From positions 1-64,000 of the forward strand of contig JAWJLM010000017.1 in NCBI GenBank assembly GCA_040191315.1: DNA of 64,000 nt. Reading direction: 5' to 3'. Source of the stretch: Bacillaceae bacterium S4-13-56. Its GTDB lineage: Bacteria > Bacillota > Bacilli > Bacillales > JAWJLM01. The notes below the pieces were generated by a model. The model saw only the letters and a program-made list of their open reading frames with translations, was not told the DNA's origin and ran no database searches. Below are positions 53,192 through 61,505 of the stretch, one piece after another (position 1 is the first letter of the stretch; each line of letters begins with the position of its first letter). The position numbers were made by a program, and so were the translations under genes.

Positions 53192-55462
53192 GTGAATAGG
53201 CTGGGGGCTCTAGACATGAATAAACGATTCTTGTTACTGGGAATTGGGCTTTTTGTTAGCTTGTTTTATTTATTGATATGGATTTTCTGGGATAATTATC
53301 AAGTGAGGGCAACCGGAACTTCTTTATTTTATACTTTAGGGGGACTAGCCAGCCTTTTATTGTTATGGAACGGGTATCGAAAACATAAAAATAAAATTTG
53401 GATCTTTTTAGGATTTGGCATTAGTTTATTTATCATTGGTAGTGTAATTTGGTTTATATCAATAACTAAACAGGGTAATGCATCTTTCCCTGACCTATCC
53501 AATCTTCTTTGGACCATAGGGTATGTTTTTTTTGCTTTGGGACTTATCCAAGAAATGAGAAAGATGGGTCACCGTCAGTTTACTAATGATCTTCTATATA
53601 ATATTGGAATTTTTATTATAGTTAGTGCAAGTACTAGTTATTACTTTTTAATCAAACCTATTCTAGAACTATTAGACAATAACTGGACTGCAGCTTACTT
53701 ATCATTGGTGTATTCTATGCTGAGCTTAAGTATATTCCTGCTGATTATCACTAATTTTTACTTGATACAGAATAAAAAGGGCGCACAAGTCTACTATTGG
53801 TTGAACACAGCTTTTTTCATTCAGGTTTCAGCAGATTCTATATTTATTTTTCAGTCCTTACTAGAAACGTATGAATTAGCAGGCTTTCTTGATCCATTAT
53901 GGATTTTATCCATTCTATTGATTGGTTTCTCCAGTCAGTTCTCTGAAAAGGATTCAATTAAAAGTCACCTCCATTTTGGAGAAGCGCTAAAAAATCGGAG
54001 GAATTTGTTTCCATATATAGCCGTTTTTATTCTTCTTCTCTTAGCTATGCAAGTTTATGAATTGGACTTTAATTCTCTAAGTATAGGACTGGTTACTGTT
54101 TTTCTTCTGCTTATAAGTAGGCAGGTTTTCATTTTGCGAAAAAATGAAAAAATAATGGATGAATATATCTATTTAGCCTTTCATGATCCGTTAACAGGAC
54201 TGAAAAATAGAAGCAGTTTTACGCAAGATTTAGCAAATATCACGCGTTCTGCTAATCAGAAAAGTGAAACGTTTGGTCTTCTCTTAATTGATTTAGATCG
54301 ATTTAAAAATGTTAATGATAATTTAGGGCATCATTCAGGAGACATTTTACTCAAGGAAGCGACTTCTCGATTGTGTGCAATTATTGAAAAAGATAGGATT
54401 TATCGATTAGGTGGAGATGAATTCGTCATTTTACTGCCTAATGCCGACCAACAGAAATGTATTGAATGTGCCCAATTGATCCTTAATAGATTTAATCAAT
54501 CCTTCTTTATTTCAAATCATGAAATTTTAATAACTGCAAGTATTGGAGTTAGCTTTTTTCCTCTAGATGGTGAAAATGGGGATGCTTTATTAAAAAATGC
54601 TGATGCTGCGATGTATTTAGCTAAAGAGAAAGGAAAAAATGCCTTCCAACTTTTTTCTTTAGAGTTAAATGAAAAGCAAACGAGAAAAATGAATATAGAA
54701 ATTGAGTTAGGTAAGGCTTTATCAAATCACCAACTAAGGATTCACTATCAGCCCCAGTATAATCTTCAGGATGGCAGTATTGTAGGGATGGAGGCTTTAT
54801 TGAGATGGGAACATCCGGTTTTAGGGTCGATTTCACCAGCTGAATTTATTCCGATTGCTGAGGAAACTGGACAAATTGTTTCCATTGGAGAATGGGTTTT
54901 GAGGGAAGCCTGTTCGCAATTGATGAAATGGAACGGAACTTTTTCAATTTCAGTCAATGTCTCTGCTCGTCAGCTTCATAATAATAGATTTGTCCACGTT
55001 GTAAAAAGAGTTTTGGAAGATACGGGTTTAAACCCTAAATTGCTTGATTTAGAAATTACAGAATCGATTCTTCAAAATAAAGAGGAATCAGCAAAAGTAT
55101 TAAGAGAATTGCGGGAATTTGGGGTAAGCACTTCATTAGATGATTTTGGCACGGGATACTCCTCTTTATCTATTTTAAAAGATCTCCCCATAAATACTAT
55201 TAAGATGGATAAAAGTTTTATTACTGATCTGTCTAATCAAACGAATCTATCCATGCTCAAAACGATCATAGCTATTGGGACCAACTTGAATCTCAGGGTC
55301 ATTGCCGAAGGGATAGAGAACGAAGATCAAATACACATTCTAACCCAAAATCAATGTCAAATTGGTCAAGGCTTTCTGTTAGCTAGACCAGCCCCGCCTG
55401 ATGAAATAGACGTGTTGATGGGGACGGTTCTTGTCAGCACTAGCAACACTGATAAAAGATAA
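53192..55462 (+). CDS. Membrane GGDEF-EAL (cyclic di-GMP) protein
   Basis: Bifunctional cyclic-di-GMP protein of 756 residues. About nine hydrophobic helices fill residues 10-320. The GGDEF domain carries an intact [11 protein letters not shown] (407-411) and [20 protein letters not shown]. The EAL domain has intact [11 protein letters not shown] (534-536), [16 protein letters not shown] and EGIENEDQ, so both synthesis and hydrolysis of c-di-GMP are possible. GTG start after AGGGGAAA. The last 17 residues or so ([17 protein letters not shown]) are encoded by REP R21 and by the terminator arm. Confidence 0.92.
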   Translation: MNRLGALDMNKRFLLLGIGLFVSLFYLLIWIFWDNYQVRATGTSLFYTLGGLASLLLLWNGYRKHKNKIWIFLGFGISLFIIGSVIWFISITKQGNASFPDLSNLLWTIGYVFFALGLIQEMRKMGHRQFTNDLLYNIGIFIIVSASTSYYFLIKPILELLDNNWTAAYLSLVYSMLSLSIFLLIITNFYLIQNKKGAQVYYWLNTAFFIQVSADSIFIFQSLLETYELAGFLDPLWILSILLIGFSSQFSEKDSIKSHLHFGEALKNRRNLFPYIAVFILLLLAMQVYELDFNSLSIGLVTVFLLLISRQVFILRKNEKIMDEYIYLAFHDPLTGLKNRSSFTQDLANITRSANQKSETFGLLLIDLDRFKNVNDNLGHHSGDILLKEATSRLCAIIEKDRIYRLGGDEFVILLPNADQQKCIECAQLILNRFNQSFFISNHEILITASIGVSFFPLDGENGDALLKNADAAMYLAKEKGKNAFQLFSLELNEKQTRKMNIEIELGKALSNHQLRIHYQPQYNLQDGSIVGMEALLRWEHPVLGSISPAEFIPIAEETGQIVSIGEWVLREACSQLMKWNGTFSISVNVSARQLHNNRFVHVVKRVLEDTGLNPKLLDLEITESILQNKEESAKVLRELREFGVSTSLDDFGTGYSSLSILKDLPINTIKMDKSFITDLSNQTNLSMLKTIIAIGTNLNLRVIAEGIENEDQIHILTQNQCQIGQGFLLARPAPPDEIDVLMGTVLVSTSNTDKR
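55411..55440 (+). repeat. REP copy R21, inside coding sequence
   Basis: CGTGTTGATGGGGACGGTTC then TTGTCAGCAC. Translated in frame as [10 protein letters not shown] at the C-terminus of the GGDEF-EAL protein. Confidence 0.9.
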
Positions 55463-55495
55463 AGACCTCTTTCCACGAGGTCTTTATCTTTTATT
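55453..55495. terminator. Bidirectional terminator between convergent genes
   Basis: AAAAGATAAAGACCTC pairs perfectly with GAGGTCTTTATCTTTT. The left arm overlaps the stop region of the GGDEF-EAL gene. Confidence 0.92.
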
Positions 55496-55501
55496 TATAA
55501 T

Positions 55502-56047
55502 CTAGTAGCACTGAAAAGACTCAATCCGGTCTAAGTCAATGCCGTAATATACCCACATGAATCCAGTCCAACGATAACCTGCTATAGATCGACGGCCTAC
55601 ATATGTCGGGTAAAACCAGAATGCTCGTCTGCCTCTCTCTAACCACACATAGGTAAATTTAAACAAGCATCTCCGTATGGCACCAGGATCTACTGCATAA
55701 AGTTGCACTTGACCTTGTGGCTGGCTTTGAGGCACAAATGAAGGTGGTGGAGTCGTTGGAGGTTGTCCTTGACCTTGCCCACCAGGTGAGGGTCCGCTTG
55801 GTGGCAATCCAGGTGGATTAAATGGTGGGTTTCCTAGGAATCCTCCTCCTGGAAATTCAGGGAACTCTGGAAATTCAGGGAACCCTCCTTGATTGCCAGG
55901 CAACCCTTGAAAATTGCCCCAACCCGGAAAATTTGTAACTCGGCCATAATGATCCGTAAAATCTCCATAATCCTCAAAAGAATTACCAGTTGGCGCACTC
56001 AGATTATTCCCGTTGAACAATGGGTAATAAGAAAACGGACTGTGCAA
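55502..56047 (-). CDS. Pro/Gly-rich protein with conserved-looking C-terminal domain
   Basis: Protein of 181 residues; no family is recognised. Residues 1-110 are low-complexity (Pro, Gly, Phe, Gln), with an FPEFPEFPEFPGG run. Residues 120-181 are Arg/Tyr/Trp-rich (RRCLFKFTYVWLERGRRAFW, RSIAGYRWTGFMWVYYGIDL) and end in FQCY. No signal peptide is seen. A spore coat or surface-associated role is plausible from composition only. Ribosome site AGGAGGAG lies just upstream. Confidence 0.65.
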   Translation of the reverse strand: MHSPFSYYPLFNGNNLSAPTGNSFEDYGDFTDHYGRVTNFPGWGNFQGLPGNQGGFPEFPEFPEFPGGGFLGNPPFNPPGLPPSGPSPGGQGQGQPPTTPPPSFVPQSQPQGQVQLYAVDPGAIRRCLFKFTYVWLERGRRAFWFYPTYVGRRSIAGYRWTGFMWVYYGIDLDRIESFQCY

Positions 56048-56190
56048 TATTTCTCCTCCTCATTCTTTTCTAAGACCTTTCCCTGAAATAGGAAGGTGCT
56101 CATTTTAATGTATGGCTAATAGCCTAACGGGGTGATAGTTAAAGACCATCTTACAATGCCCTTTCAACATACTGTTTTTAGTATCTAGTA

Positions 56191-56425
56191 TTTATCCTGC
56201 CTCAACCGTCAGCCAACCAAGAAGCAAGCTTCACCAACAAGAATGAAAAATTTAATGTTTTATTTTCATGGGAGCAATACCCCCCACATCAAGTCTTAAG
56301 GGAAACGCAAAGAGTAGGTGGGGGATAAACTGCCCGAAAATGTCCGATTGGTTCAAGCCCTTTAGGCCATACCCTTGGGCACTAACAATCAGTGGGGGAT
56401 GGCCACTGATTGAAGTTTCACTTTA
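56191..56425 (+). repeat. Family C structured element, copy C3 (best conserved)
   Basis: TTATCCTGCCTCAACCGTCA, nested block, CCCCCCACATCAAG paired with GTAGGTGGGGGAT, then AACTGCCCG, GTCCGATTGGTTCAAG, CCCTTTAGGCCATACCCTTG, hairpin AATCAGTGGGGGATGGCCAC with TGATT, and end TTGAAGTTTCACTTTAT. The order of the hairpins is the same as in C1, except for its replaced centre. Confidence 0.85.
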
Positions 56426-56476
56426 TGATCACGAACCAGCCAAAACTATATAAAACTGTATTAATAAAAAAATATA

Positions 56477-56491
56477 GTGTAAGCGCTTTCT
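56477..56491 (+). promoter_or_regulatory. cre before korAB
   Basis: GTGTAAGCGCTTTCT fits the cre consensus at all fixed positions except the first degenerate one. It lies about 300 bp before korA, within 56426-56782, where I see no gene. Confidence 0.55.
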
Positions 56492-56782
56492 GTATTATGC
56501 GATTAAACCACCTATTTTGAATAAGATTAATCATTACAAATCTCTTTTTAGACTATTACAGATAAAATCAACCAGTGATACAGTTGTAAAAAAGTGTTGT
56601 CTTTTCTAGAATTTGCTCGTAAAATAGACTATATACAACATTCGGAAAATTGAGACAGTTAATAGCTTAATATGAACCTCAGAACGAAAAATTGAAAGGA
56701 GGGAACTAAACATAAAACACTAGACTGTATCACATAGCAAAAAAACAATTCTATGACTCTTTTAAGGAGGTTATCTAATTAG

Positions 56783-58546
56783 ATGAGAAAATCACTCGAA
56801 TGGATGGTTGGTGGACAACAAGGGGAAGGGGTCGATTCTACAGGAGAATTATTTGCAAAAACTCTAGTGAGACATGGATACTCGGTATCAACTTATAAAC
56901 AGTTCATGTCCCGAATAAAGGGTGGGAATACGAACTATAAAATCAAAGCGACTGCAGAACGAAATTATTATTCCGGTGACGGTATCGATATTTTGTTATG
57001 TCTAGATAAGGAAACTCTTCCGCGCAACGAGTCAACTCTTAACAAAGGAGCCATCGTGATCCAAGAAGGAAAAGAAATCGCAGTTGAGCAAGCCCAAAAT
57101 CAAGAAGGGATACCTTATACCATTTTTACCGTACCTTTGAAAAAAATAGCAACCGACCTTGGAAATCCTTTAGCGAAAAACATGATCGCGCTCGGAATTA
57201 GCGCAGCTTTAGTCGATCTCCCACAACAATCCTTTAATAGTTTAATTGAAGACATTTTCGGTAAAAAGGGAGCCGAAGTCATTAACTCCAACCAGAAAGC
57301 CGTAGGGAAAGGTTTTGAGATTACTAACGAAAATGTAGCCGATAAGGTGGAAGGAGTTGTTCCTCCAGTCTTAGAAAAACAGCTCTTCATGTCTGGTAAC
57401 GAAGCAACAGGATTTGGGAGTTTAATGGCCGGATGTCGATTCCTTAGTGCTTATCCGATTACACCAGCTAGTGAAATCATGGAATGGCTGTCCGCAGAAC
57501 TCCCAAAGGTAGGCGGAACCGTCATGCAAGTCGAAGATGAAATCGCAGGAATTTGTTTTGCAATTGGAGCAAGCTACTCAGGAACAAGAGCCATGACCTC
57601 TACTTCAGGACCCGGACTAAGCCTAAAAACTGAGGCTATGGGCCTGGCAGGTATGAGTGAAGTGCCGATCGTTATCGTCAACTCCCAACGTGGAGGGCCA
57701 TCCACTGGGTTGCCAACAAAACACGAACAAAGCGACATATTCCATATGATTTTTGGAAGTCACGGCGAAATCCCAAGAATCGTACTGTCACCTGCGACTA
57801 TTGAAGATGCCTTTTATGCCGCCGCAGAAGCCTTCAACCTAGCTGAAATCTATCAATGTCCAGTTCTGATCGCACTAGATCTCGGCTTATCTATGAACAA
57901 AATGACCATTCCATCCTTTGATGGAACTCGAGTTGCAATCGATCGTGGAAAACTTTTAACCGACGAAGAAGCCAAGAACTACAACGAAACACACTTCAAA
58001 CGCTATCGTCTAACAGAAGACGGCATCTCACCAAGACCACTTCCAGGAATGCCACATGCCATACACACCACAAGCTCCAACGAACACGATGAAAGCGGCT
58101 ATATATCCGAAGACCCAAAAAACCGTGTCCAAATGATGCGCAAACGTTTAGAAAAAATTAGACACGCAATGCTAGAAACTCCGTTTAAGTACCGTCCTGG
58201 CCAAGGGGATGGCAGTGCCGACGAGTTCGTGCTCATTGGTATGGGGTCAACCTATGGCGCGTTAGAGGAGGCTGTAGCGCAACTGAATGAAGAAGGCGTA
58301 TTGAGTGCCTCCCATTTGCACATTCAGCAACTTTATCCATTGCCACTTGATCAATTGGAGCCACTTTTGGCAGGGAAAACAGTCATTACGGTAGAGAACA
58401 ATTATAACGGACAATTGTTGCAGTTGTTGAAGCAGTATATACCTATTCATAATCAGGCCAAAGCAATTACACAGTATGACGGAAATCCGTTTACAGTTCG
58501 TTCCATAGTTCAGCAAGTGAAGGAGATGGTAGCATGGCAACATTAA
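56783..58546 (+). CDS. korA: 2-oxoacid:acceptor oxidoreductase, alpha subunit (gamma-alpha fusion)
   Basis: Subunit of the ferredoxin-dependent 2-oxoglutarate (or other 2-oxoacid) oxidoreductase, 587 residues. The N-terminal 190 residues are the gamma domain (MVGGQQGEGVDSTGELFAKT, SRIKGGNTNYKI). From about 205 is the alpha-type domain (SGNEATGFGSLMAGCRFLSA, PITPASEIMEWL, TSTSGPGLSLKTEAMGLAGM, QRGGPSTGLPTKHEQSD). The two-subunit form is usual for aerobic Bacilli. Ribosome site AAGGAGG. The stop overlaps korB by 13 nt. Confidence 0.93.
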   Translation: MRKSLEWMVGGQQGEGVDSTGELFAKTLVRHGYSVSTYKQFMSRIKGGNTNYKIKATAERNYYSGDGIDILLCLDKETLPRNESTLNKGAIVIQEGKEIAVEQAQNQEGIPYTIFTVPLKKIATDLGNPLAKNMIALGISAALVDLPQQSFNSLIEDIFGKKGAEVINSNQKAVGKGFEITNENVADKVEGVVPPVLEKQLFMSGNEATGFGSLMAGCRFLSAYPITPASEIMEWLSAELPKVGGTVMQVEDEIAGICFAIGASYSGTRAMTSTSGPGLSLKTEAMGLAGMSEVPIVIVNSQRGGPSTGLPTKHEQSDIFHMIFGSHGEIPRIVLSPATIEDAFYAAAEAFNLAEIYQCPVLIALDLGLSMNKMTIPSFDGTRVAIDRGKLLTDEEAKNYNETHFKRYRLTEDGISPRPLPGMPHAIHTTSSNEHDESGYISEDPKNRVQMMRKRLEKIRHAMLETPFKYRPGQGDGSADEFVLIGMGSTYGALEEAVAQLNEEGVLSASHLHIQQLYPLPLDQLEPLLAGKTVITVENNYNGQLLQLLKQYIPIHNQAKAITQYDGNPFTVRSIVQQVKEMVAWQH

Positions 58547-59379
58547 AAGATTTACGAGGGGATCAGCCTACATGGTGTCCAGGTTGTGGTCATTTCAGTA
58601 TTATGACGGGGATTCAAAAGGCGATTATTCAGCTGGGATATGAGCCCCATGAATTTGCGTTAGTCTCCGGAATAGGTTGTTCAGGAAAAGTGTCTGAGTA
58701 TGTGAGGACGAACGGATATCATACCATACACGGTCGTTCCATCCCTGTGGCACAAGGTGTCAAGATGGGGAATCCCGATTTAAAGGTTATCGCATCTGGT
58801 GGTGATGGGGATGGTTATGGAATTGGTCTTGGGCATTTCATTCATGCCTCCCGTCGTAATTTGGATATCACTTATATTGTTATGGACAACAATATTTATG
58901 GATTAACGAAAGGGCAAACCTCTCCTCGAAGTGAGCATGGATTTGTTACAAAAACAACAGCGGACGGTAATAAGGAGTATCCTGTAGATCCAATTACAAC
59001 ATCCATTGCCAATGGGGCAACTTTTGTCGGCCAGGCGTTTTCGGGTAATATTAAACAAATGGTTTCTATTATTGAACGTGCCATTGAACATAAGGGCTTT
59101 AGTCATGTGAATGTTTACAGCCCATGTGTCACTTTCAATAAAATTAACACCTACGAATTTTATAAAGAGAATCTAGTGGAAATTGATGAGCCATTTGTAG
59201 ACCGTTCAGCAGCAATCGCTAAAATTCGAGAAGAACGCGGCCTAGTCACTGGAGTCCTTTACGAAGAAGAACGAGCCGACTACCAAGAACAACTCGGAAT
59301 CGACTTCGACATGCAATCCACCCAAAACGGAAGCATGAACCAAGAACTCCTCCAAACCATCCAAGCAAAATTTCAATAG
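58534..59379 (+). CDS. korB: 2-oxoacid:acceptor oxidoreductase, beta subunit
   Basis: TPP-binding subunit of 281 residues that decarboxylates the 2-oxoacid. Iron-sulfur and TPP motifs: TWCPGCGHFSI, GIGCSGK, the Mg-TPP motif GGDGDGYGIGLGHFIHA with NNIYGLTKGQTSPRS, then the C-terminal Cys in NVYSPCVTFNK. Partner of korA, translationally coupled. REP R22 begins with the G of the TAG stop. Confidence 0.95.
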   Translation: MATLKDLRGDQPTWCPGCGHFSIMTGIQKAIIQLGYEPHEFALVSGIGCSGKVSEYVRTNGYHTIHGRSIPVAQGVKMGNPDLKVIASGGDGDGYGIGLGHFIHASRRNLDITYIVMDNNIYGLTKGQTSPRSEHGFVTKTTADGNKEYPVDPITTSIANGATFVGQAFSGNIKQMVSIIERAIEHKGFSHVNVYSPCVTFNKINTYEFYKENLVEIDEPFVDRSAAIAKIREERGLVTGVLYEEERADYQEQLGIDFDMQSTQNGSMNQELLQTIQAKFQ

Positions 59380-59410
59380 TGTTGGTAGGGACGGTTCTCA
59401 CCAACACACC
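59379..59410 (+). repeat. REP copy R22
   Basis: GTGTTGGTAGGGACGGTTCT then CACCAACACACC; first base is the last base of the korB stop codon. Direct pair with R23. Confidence 0.93.
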
Positions 59411-59445
59411 CAAACCTTGATATGACGGCATTTCACCATTTTGAA
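59411..59445 (+). repeat. Linker of the R22/R23 composite unit
   Basis: CAAACCTTGATATGACGGCA then TTTCACCATTTTGAA. It resembles the linker R5-R6 (TTGATATAACGGGATTTATG). Confidence 0.75.
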
Positions 59446-59478
59446 GCGTGTTGGTAGGGACGGTTCCGACCAGCACGC
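59446..59478 (+). repeat. REP copy R23
   Basis: GCGTGTTGGTAGGGACGGTT then CCGACCAGCACGC. Confidence 0.92.
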
Positions 59479-59674
59479 TTCTTATTTTTTTGCAAATGTT
59501 TCACATTATCTACCATTAAAAGTGGTGAATTTTGTTAGAAAGTATTATATGATAGATTTGTTTCCAACTATCATTTGCACCCCTTTTCTTAAACCACGTA
59601 ATTTCCACGTCGACTCAACTCTATCCTCCACTCCACACTTCTTACTGTTAGGAGATCCGAACAACCACCCAGCG

Positions 59675-59811
59675 CACCCAACACAGGCCACGCACCCAAC
59701 ACAGGCGCGCAACCAACACAGGCCACGCACCCAACACAGGCCACGCACCCAACACAGGCTGTGCACCCAACACAGGCCACGCACCCAACACAGGCCACGC
59801 AACCAACACAA
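59675..59811. repeat. 18-bp minisatellite upstream of the RAYT gene
   Basis: About 7.6 copies of CACCCAACACAGGCCACG, differing by a few bases (GCGCG, GTG, AACC variants). Each unit contains CCAACACA, like the REP arm. More irregular CCAACC/CACACC stretches continue to about 59850. Open frames on the minus strand across it are Cys/Trp/Gly/Val artefacts. Confidence 0.9.
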
Positions 59812-59947
59812 ATAGCCTAACCCAGCACACCCAACCAACGCACCAACCCAACTCAATCAAAGAAACCACAACAAAGAGCATTCCCCCATTATCTAACTCA
59901 TTTTTTACTTCAAAATTTTTCAAAAAACTAAATAGGTAGGTGAATCA

Positions 59948-60742
59948 ATGACTCGATCTGCAAGAATTAAAAGTAAATCCGGCATTTATCATGTAATTCT
60001 TAGAGGTGCCAACAGGCAAGAAATTTTTCATGATGATGAGGACCGCATGAAATTCCTTCGAATTATGGGGAGATATAAGAAGGAATTTGAGTTACATTTT
60101 TATGCTTGGTGCCTAATGAACAACCATATTCACCTCTTGATGAAGGAGGGGAATGAGTCGATTTCTGACACTATGAAGAGGATTGGTGTTTGCTACGTTT
60201 CCCACTATAATTGGAAATACAAAACGTCCGGCCATCTCTTTCAAGATCGATTTAGGAGTGAAGCTGTTGAAAGTGAGCGCTATTTACTGGAGGTTATTCG
60301 GTATATCCATCAAAATCCGGTGAAGGCGGAGATGGTTGAATTTCCTGATGATTGGCGGTGGAGCAGTTGCCAGGGCTATTATGGGAAAGCTGAAGCGATA
60401 AGGGGGATTTTGGATGGAGAGTGGATCCTCTCCATGTTTTCGGATAGAAAACCTATTGCGAGAAAAAGATTTATGGAATTCAACAGTCAGAGAACGGCAG
60501 AGCAGTGCTTGGAAGATGAAGCTCCACGAAAAAGAAGAACCGATGATGAGGCTCGTGAGACAATAGTTCGGCTCATATCCCCTACCAAAATTCCTCATGT
60601 AAAAGTTCTATCAAAAGAGGAAAGAGATAACTTGTTATTCAAAATCACAACACATTCTGGACTTCCTCTAGTTCAAATTGGTAGAATCCTTGGAATATCT
60701 CCCAGTCTAGTTTCAAAAATCAAAAAAAATAAAATGATTTAG
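59948..60742 (+). CDS. REP-associated tyrosine transposase (RAYT), Y1/IS200-like
   Basis: HUH single-strand DNA transposase domain of 264 residues. The HUH motif is H60-I-H62 in [11 protein letters not shown]. The probable catalytic Tyr is Y119 in [14 protein letters not shown], the characteristic RAYT motif. [11 protein letters not shown] is also typical. Residues about 238-257 form a helix-turn-helix ([18 protein letters not shown]). RAYTs bind and cleave REP palindromes. This gene lies between REP copies R22/R23 upstream and R24 downstream and is a single gene with no IS ends, as expected for a domesticated RAYT. Start ATG at 59948 follows TAGGTAGG. Confidence 0.92.
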   Translation: MTRSARIKSKSGIYHVILRGANRQEIFHDDEDRMKFLRIMGRYKKEFELHFYAWCLMNNHIHLLMKEGNESISDTMKRIGVCYVSHYNWKYKTSGHLFQDRFRSEAVESERYLLEVIRYIHQNPVKAEMVEFPDDWRWSSCQGYYGKAEAIRGILDGEWILSMFSDRKPIARKRFMEFNSQRTAEQCLEDEAPRKRRTDDEARETIVRLISPTKIPHVKVLSKEERDNLLFKITTHSGLPLVQIGRILGISPSLVSKIKKNKMI

Positions 60743-60801
60743 TTTAGTGTATTTGAAAGAGATTGAAAGGACTGAAAACCTTTATGAAACCTCAATTTTC
60801 A

Positions 60802-60827
60802 CGGTGAGAACCGTCCCCACCAACACG
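60802..60827 (-). repeat. REP copy R24
   Basis: C-form CGGTGAGAACCGTCCCCACC then AACACG, 5' arm truncated. Lies 60 bp after the RAYT gene. Confidence 0.88.
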
Positions 60828-61019
60828 GGCACCAGCAAAGTATTAGAAGGAAGGGATACTCATCCTGAAGTGGCTCCTCATCCGCAGCTTCCAGACGATA
60901 CACGCTTGTGGGCAGCCCTCCAATCGGTAAGTGGCGGAACTTGGCGAGGAAGCGTCTATGACACGGATCGAATTTTGGAAGTTTTAGAAGCGGGAATGAA
61001 GGCATTAGCGAACCGCTAA
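60828..61019 (+). pseudogene. Remnant of an unidentified protein, C-terminal end
   Basis: An open frame ending at 61019 has about 60 protein-like residues ([40 protein letters not shown]) after a stretch that is the translated REP R24 (VRTVPTNT). There is no ribosome site or start of its own. It appears to be the 3' end of a gene whose front was lost, with R24 at the junction. I cannot name the family. It ends at a clear terminator. Confidence 0.5.
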
Positions 61020-61039
61020 AGAGTAAAAAGTGAAAAAAA

Positions 61040-61074
61040 AAAGATTCCTCATTTTGCTTTTGAGGAATCTTTTT
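61040..61074 (+). terminator. Intrinsic terminator after the remnant
   Basis: AAAGATTCCTCA pairs with TGAGGAATCTTT, then TTTT. Confidence 0.9.
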
Positions 61075-61096
61075 TTATACAAGATAAGAAAGCAAA

Positions 61097-61220
61097 TTTG
61101 TCTAGCTCCAGCGAAAAAGCATCATCGAGTGATCTTCGAAGTTTTTGCCCCGAGTAATCGCACGAAGGAAAGCGACTTAGAGCTTCTTCGCATAAACAAG
61201 CGCTTTTCTTATTTCGAGGG
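61097..61220 (+). repeat. Family B repeat, copy B4 (3' end lost)
   Basis: TTGTCTAGCTCCAGCGAAAA then GTGATCTTCGAAGTTTTTGC, AATCGCACGAAGGAA. It stops at TTTCGAGGG; the usual GCGCTTGCGCTTTTC end is missing. Confidence 0.82.
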
Positions 61221-61354
61221 ACAATGGTACTATCTAAATCATCAGATCAATGATTCAAAAAAGCATGAAAACGGAAAAAAGTTTCTTTTACAAGAATGAT
61301 TTTAAATTTAAGTGGAATACTTCAGTTATATTCGAAAATCTAATCTTTTCAATG

Positions 61355-61387
61355 AGTGTGTTGGTGAGAACCGTCCCTACTAACACG
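61355..61387 (-). repeat. REP copy R25
   Basis: C-form GTGTGTTGGTGAGAACCGTC then CCTACTAACACG. From 61221 to 61505 I see no gene apart from this repeat. Confidence 0.92.
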
Positions 61388-61505
61388 TTACAAGTGTCAT
61401 ATGATGAGAATGACAGATGTGTCTTTTTTGGTTTGGTTAAAACACATACGATGGTAGTAGCTTACATTAACTTTTGTTGAATGCTATATTGGGAAATGGG
61501 GTATT

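Noticed and set aside
59246-59476. Minus-strand frame starting MLVGTVPTNT
   Set aside because: Its start is translated REP R23/R22 and the rest is antisense to korB.
59545-59923. Cys/Trp/Gly-rich open frames on the minus strand across the satellite
   Set aside because: They are translations of the 18-bp tandem repeat in three frames. No ribosome site, and the composition is unlike the neighbours.
61030-61299. 89-codon open frame
   Set aside because: It starts in a terminator and continues through family B copy B4; no ribosome site.
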